26,152 nucleotides of DNA from a bacterium (GTDB lineage: Bacteria; Bacteroidota; Bacteroidia; Bacteroidales; Bacteroidaceae), in contig SFXD01000025.1 in NCBI GenBank assembly GCA_004559785.1, positions 1 to 26,152 of the forward strand. The letters run 5' to 3'. The notes below the pieces were generated by a model, which was not told where the DNA came from, searched no databases, and saw only the letters and a list, made by a program, of their open reading frames with translations. Numbering within the stretch: position 1 is the first letter of the stretch; each line of letters begins with the position of its first letter. Position numbers and translations under genes: made by a program. Below, one piece after another: positions 23,796 to 26,152 of this stretch.

Positions 23796-25049
23796 CTACA
23801 CCCTGCGTATGTGCAGTTCTATGGCTTCCTCGTGTTCGGCGGCGAATCGCTTTGAGTCCTCCACCACCAGGGCGAGGTATCCTCCGCCGCCTGCCCCTGG
23901 CATCTTCCATGCCATTACGCCTGGCATGTTGCCGTACCTATCTATGGCAGGCCGTACGCTTGCCTCGTGGCATATCTTCCCCTCCACGGATGGGTCTATC
24001 ATGCCGGGGAACATCGCCACCTGAGCGTCGAACGAAGCCTTGTATGCGGCGGCGAAGCCTTGCAGGTCCCTGTGCATTATAGCCTCCCAGCATTGGTCGG
24101 CGGCCTTGGCAAGGGCCTCCACCTTGGCAGGCGTGATGTCCTTGCCTTCCACCACGCTGCATCCCTTTCTCCGCGGCTCGATGGGAACCATTACGAGGTG
24201 CGACTCAAGGAATCTCAGCGTCATCTCGTCGCAGGTGTTCTCCAGTTTCTTTGGCCAGAAGTTGTTGTCGTAATAGTGCCTTGCCAATCCCGGGACGCAG
24301 ATGCCTATCGAGTCCTGTGCGCCGGATATGATGCCGTCCTCTCGTTCGGGATTGTTCTCGAAGCAGAACACCAGCCTTGCCAATGTCTCGGGATCCATCT
24401 TCGGCAGCTTCATGGGCCATATCTTCTGTATCATCTTGCGCGTGGAGGTGGACAGCCCGCAACGCTCGCGAACCTCAAACGTGGGCTCCAGCGACACCGT
24501 GATTGCCCATCCGGGATGGAACATGCTGACGTATGGCTGGTCGATCCATGTCCCTGCCAGGTCGAGCCTGGTGGGTATGCCGTAGGTGTTTTCCTGAGGC
24601 GTGGACTCCTCCGATAGAGTAGCCTTCAGCGACGACGAGTTCCTTGCCTGCAGTCCCTCGTGGGGCGTACGTTGCAGTTCTATGTACTCGATGCCTCTGT
24701 CCTGGCATAGGCGGCGTTTCTCCTCGCTGCCTCCCTCGGCGTTTGTTATGAAGATGTCGGGCCTGACGATGTCGAGTGTGGGGATGAAGTCTATCACGCC
24801 GCTGCCTGCATTGACGTAGGCATCAGTCACGTACCGGACGCTCTTCACCATGAAGAGCCTCTCTTCCTCGGGGAACATGGGGCGGCGGTGCTTGTATTCG
24901 AGGTAGGTGGCATCCGAACCGATGCCTACGTAGAGGTCACCGTATTCCGATGCTTGCATGAAGAACTCCACGTGTCCGCTGTGGAGTAGGTCGTAGCAAC
25001 CTGTGACGAATACCTTCTTCTTCTGCTGCTGCCCCATTTCTCGTGTCAT
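23796..25049 (-). CDS. Bifunctional cytidylyltransferase-like / GHMP sugar kinase fusion
   Basis: The 417-residue protein joins two domains. Residues 12-145 form a nucleotidyltransferase of the TagD/HldE C-terminal type: VFVTGCYDLLHSGH with His23 and His26 of HxGH, then GSDATYL, and ARNSSSLK at 135-142 in place of the usual RTxGISTT. Residues 156-417 form a GHMP kinase like HddA: IPTRLDLAGTWIDQP (158-171), CGLSTST (197-203) in the position of the GLGSSSA phosphate loop, SGAQDSIGI (242-250), and MPGAGGGG (383-390). The order, transferase first and kinase last, recalls Bacteroides Fkp, although the N-terminal fold differs. It likely phosphorylates a sugar and activates it with a nucleotide; sugar and nucleotide are unknown. 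Position at the head of the gmd-fcl operon suggests a surface-glycan sugar. Met5 is an alternative start. Confidence 0.85.
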   Translation of the reverse strand: MTREMGQQQKKKVFVTGCYDLLHSGHVEFFMQASEYGDLYVGIGSDATYLEYKHRRPMFPEEERLFMVKSVRYVTDAYVNAGSGVIDFIPTLDIVRPDIFITNAEGGSEEKRRLCQDRGIEYIELQRTPHEGLQARNSSSLKATLSEESTPQENTYGIPTRLDLAGTWIDQPYVSMFHPGWAITVSLEPTFEVRERCGLSTSTRKMIQKIWPMKLPKMDPETLARLVFCFENNPEREDGIISGAQDSIGICVPGLARHYYDNNFWPKKLENTCDEMTLRFLESHLVMVPIEPRRKGCSVVEGKDITPAKVEALAKAADQCWEAIMHRDLQGFAAAYKASFDAQVAMFPGMIDPSVEGKICHEASVRPAIDRYGNMPGVMAWKMPGAGGGGYLALVVEDSKRFAAEHEEAIELHIRRV

Positions 25050-25130
25050 TTACACTTCGTCATCTCTCTCGGGAAGTGCATTGCTTATGGCTTCTTGCAG
25101 TATGCGTATCATGTTGAACGCCCTTCCCAT
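25050..25130 (-). CDS. 26-codon leader ORF directly abutting the fusion gene
   Basis: ATG at 25130 opens a 26-residue frame (MGRAFNMIRILQEAISNALP, then ERDDEV) that ends in TAA at 25052-25050. The next base begins the ATG of the nucleotidyltransferase-kinase gene, so the junction reads TAAATG. It starts about 20 bases after the predicted transcription start. It could be a translated leader that couples to the enzyme gene or a chance frame; the sequence is not one I recognise. It could also be the worn start of a longer ancestral gene. Confidence 0.35.
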   Translation of the reverse strand: MGRAFNMIRILQEAISNALPERDDEV

Positions 25131-25157
25131 GTTCTGAATATTTAATTATGTCGTGTG

Positions 25158-25165
25158 CAAAGGTA
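25158..25165 (-). promoter_or_regulatory. Promoter -7 box for the sugar-nucleotide operon
   Basis: Read on the minus strand this is TACCTTTG, a match to TAnnTTTG followed by C. The region behind it is T-rich but has no clean TTTG at -33. Transcription would start near 25150. No comparable promoter is obvious in the 45-73 base gaps further down, so it likely drives the fusion gene, gmd, fcl, the dehydratase and the HAD gene together. Confidence 0.6.
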
Positions 25166-25273
25166 TACAATTTTAATGGAATTAAAAAATATTTTTGTAT
25201 AAAAGATTACAATGGTAAGAAATTTTTCACACTGCCGTAATATCTTGTCTTTCCCGAAATGCCTCCCAAACAA

Positions 25274-25301
25274 GTATGCCCTACCAAGCGGTAGGGCATA
25301 C
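25274..25301 (-). terminator. Perfect 12-base-pair hairpin after the thioredoxin gene
   Basis: GTATGCCCTACC (25274-25285) and GGTAGGGCATAC (25290-25301) pair perfectly around AAGC. On the minus strand the hairpin is followed by TTGTTTGGG, a short T-rich tract. It lies about 50 bases after the stop of the TlpA-like gene and before the promoter of the next operon, the right place for a terminator. Confidence 0.65.
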
Positions 25302-25317
25302 AATCAAAGAGGTTCTG

Positions 25318-25359
25318 CAAAAATGATACTGTTGATTTCCAACAAAAATGATACTATTG
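25318..25359. repeat. Direct repeat overlapping the end of the thioredoxin gene
   Basis: CAAAAATGATACTGTTG (25318-25334) and CAAAAATGATACTATTG (25343-25359) differ at one of 17 positions and are 25 bases apart. The second copy includes the stop codon and last Gln codon of the TlpA-like gene. The pair is framed by an inverted repeat AGGTTCTG (25310-25317) / CAGAACCT (25366-25373). It looks like a small duplication of the gene's 3' end. Confidence 0.6.
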
Positions 25360-26145
25360 TTGTTCCAGAACCTTTTCTATGTCTTCCATTCCTCCCCGTG
25401 CCAGTATGGTGCCATCCTTGTCTATCAGCACGAGGGTGGGGATGTACTTCACTCCATATAGGTCTGCCGGCGACTCGCTGCCCGTGCCCGTGTATATCAC
25501 CTGCCATGTAATGGGCAGTTGTCCCATTGCCTCGTCGAGGTCTTCGCGCTGCCTCTCCCATACGTCTATGCCGAGTATGGTCAGCCGGTCGGCGTACTTC
25601 TCTGCCACGGCTGGCAGTTCGTCCTTGATGCACCTGCGGCATGGACCGCACCATGAAGCCCAGAAGTCGAGCAGTACCATCTTGCCCCCTTCAAGGGTCT
25701 TGCTGATGGAAATCTCCTCTCCGGTCTTCGCCTCAGGTCCGGCAATGTCCTCGTACTTGCATCCCACGGCAGTCTTTGCCATGTTCTCGTTGAGCTGTAT
25801 CTGGCGCTTCACGCGGCTGTTGTTCTGGATAAGGGTGTCGGCCTTGTCGTATTCGGCCTTCAGTTCATCCTCGTCCCACCCTACGGAGGCAAGGTTGCAG
25901 AACAGCTCCAGGCCGAGGCTGTCCGTCCTGTGCCTGTCGTAGTACTTCTTCAGTATTGCGAGGTAATCCTTGAATATCTGGTCTTGGTCCTTCTCCTGGT
26001 TCTCGAACTTAGCCTGAATGGAGTCCAGCTCCATCTTCATGGCTTCCTTGTCTGCCTCTATGTCGTACGTTACCTTGTCAGCCTTTACGTTGCAGGATGC
26101 CAATGCCATGCATAGGACAGGCGCAAGGAAATACATTTTCTTCAT
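25354..26145 (-). CDS. TlpA/ResA-type thioredoxin lipoprotein
   Basis: The 263-residue protein starts MKKMYFLAPVLCMALASC, a lipoprotein signal with lipobox LASC and acylated Cys18. A helical N-terminal region of about 110 residues (EADKEAMKMELDSIQAKFENQEKDQDQ, partly coiled-coil) follows, as in Bacteroidetes thioredoxins with a DUF4369-like or similar N-terminal part. The thioredoxin fold has FWASWCGPC with Cys166 and Cys169, the cis-proline Pro236 in KYIPTLVL, and an extra nearby cysteine, Cys172 (CRRC). It should reduce or exchange disulfides on the periplasmic side of the envelope. The gene is complete, with its ATG eight bases from the window end, and is followed by a hairpin. Confidence 0.9.
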   Translation of the reverse strand: MKKMYFLAPVLCMALASCNVKADKVTYDIEADKEAMKMELDSIQAKFENQEKDQDQIFKDYLAILKKYYDRHRTDSLGLELFCNLASVGWDEDELKAEYDKADTLIQNNSRVKRQIQLNENMAKTAVGCKYEDIAGPEAKTGEEISISKTLEGGKMVLLDFWASWCGPCRRCIKDELPAVAEKYADRLTILGIDVWERQREDLDEAMGQLPITWQVIYTGTGSESPADLYGVKYIPTLVLIDKDGTILARGGMEDIEKVLEQQ

Positions 26146-26152
26146 ACCGTAT

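Noticed and set aside
791..25049. A single fucose-use locus linking the fucosidase to gmd/fcl
   Set aside because: The genes are 20 kb apart with nqr, lptD and others between, and no SusC/SusD, fucose permease or Fkp is present, so adjacency gives no support.

Overview
The window looks like chromosomal DNA from an anaerobic, gut- or rumen-type Bacteroidales, probably close to Prevotella or Bacteroides. The reasons are the promoter style (TAnnTTTG boxes, sometimes with an upstream TTTG), the general lack of Shine-Dalgarno sites, a GH95 fucosidase, a Bacteroidetes-type LptD and TamB, a complete Na+-NQR operon, and gmd/fcl GDP-fucose genes. Assignment below family level is inference.

Layout. 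Positions 1-606 are scarred accessory DNA: the 3' end of a transposase, four spaced AGTCAAC repeats, a probable IS terminus near 275-285, and the C-terminal stump of an AlbA/HATPase_c_4-type regulator that the IS appears to have cut. Positions 720-3562 hold a GH95 alpha-L-fucosidase gene with a clear promoter. It is convergent with a large tamB-like gene (3572-7948, minus). A divergent promoter region (about 7976-8121) separates tamB from nqrABCDEF (8122-14061, plus). The next 442 bases are non-coding and hold a strong hairpin and two tandem-repeat arrays. They are followed by an HD phosphohydrolase, an lptD homologue and a CvfB-like S1 RNA-binding protein, all on plus.

From 18993 to 25130 everything is on the minus strand and reads as one sugar-nucleotide operon. 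In transcription order it has a 26-codon leader ORF, a nucleotidyltransferase-GHMP kinase fusion, gmd, fcl, a membrane-bound CapD/WbpM-type UDP-HexNAc 4,6-dehydratase, and a HAD phosphatase. A lipoprotein thioredoxin of the TlpA type closes the window.

How the genes work together. Nqr couples NADH oxidation to Na+ export. TamB and LptD build the outer membrane. The minus-strand operon supplies GDP-L-fucose and probably other activated sugars for surface glycans or protein O-glycosylation. GH95 would release fucose from host or dietary glycans.

The most unusual items are a rubredoxin-like zinc/iron knuckle fused to the N-terminus of NqrC, the two-domain nucleotidyltransferase-GHMP kinase at the head of the gmd-fcl operon, perfect AGGAGG ribosome sites on nqrD, nqrE and nqrF only, a tamB gene without a usable ATG, and the repeat arrays at 14231-14409. 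I did not find a clear-cut new defence or mobile system here.
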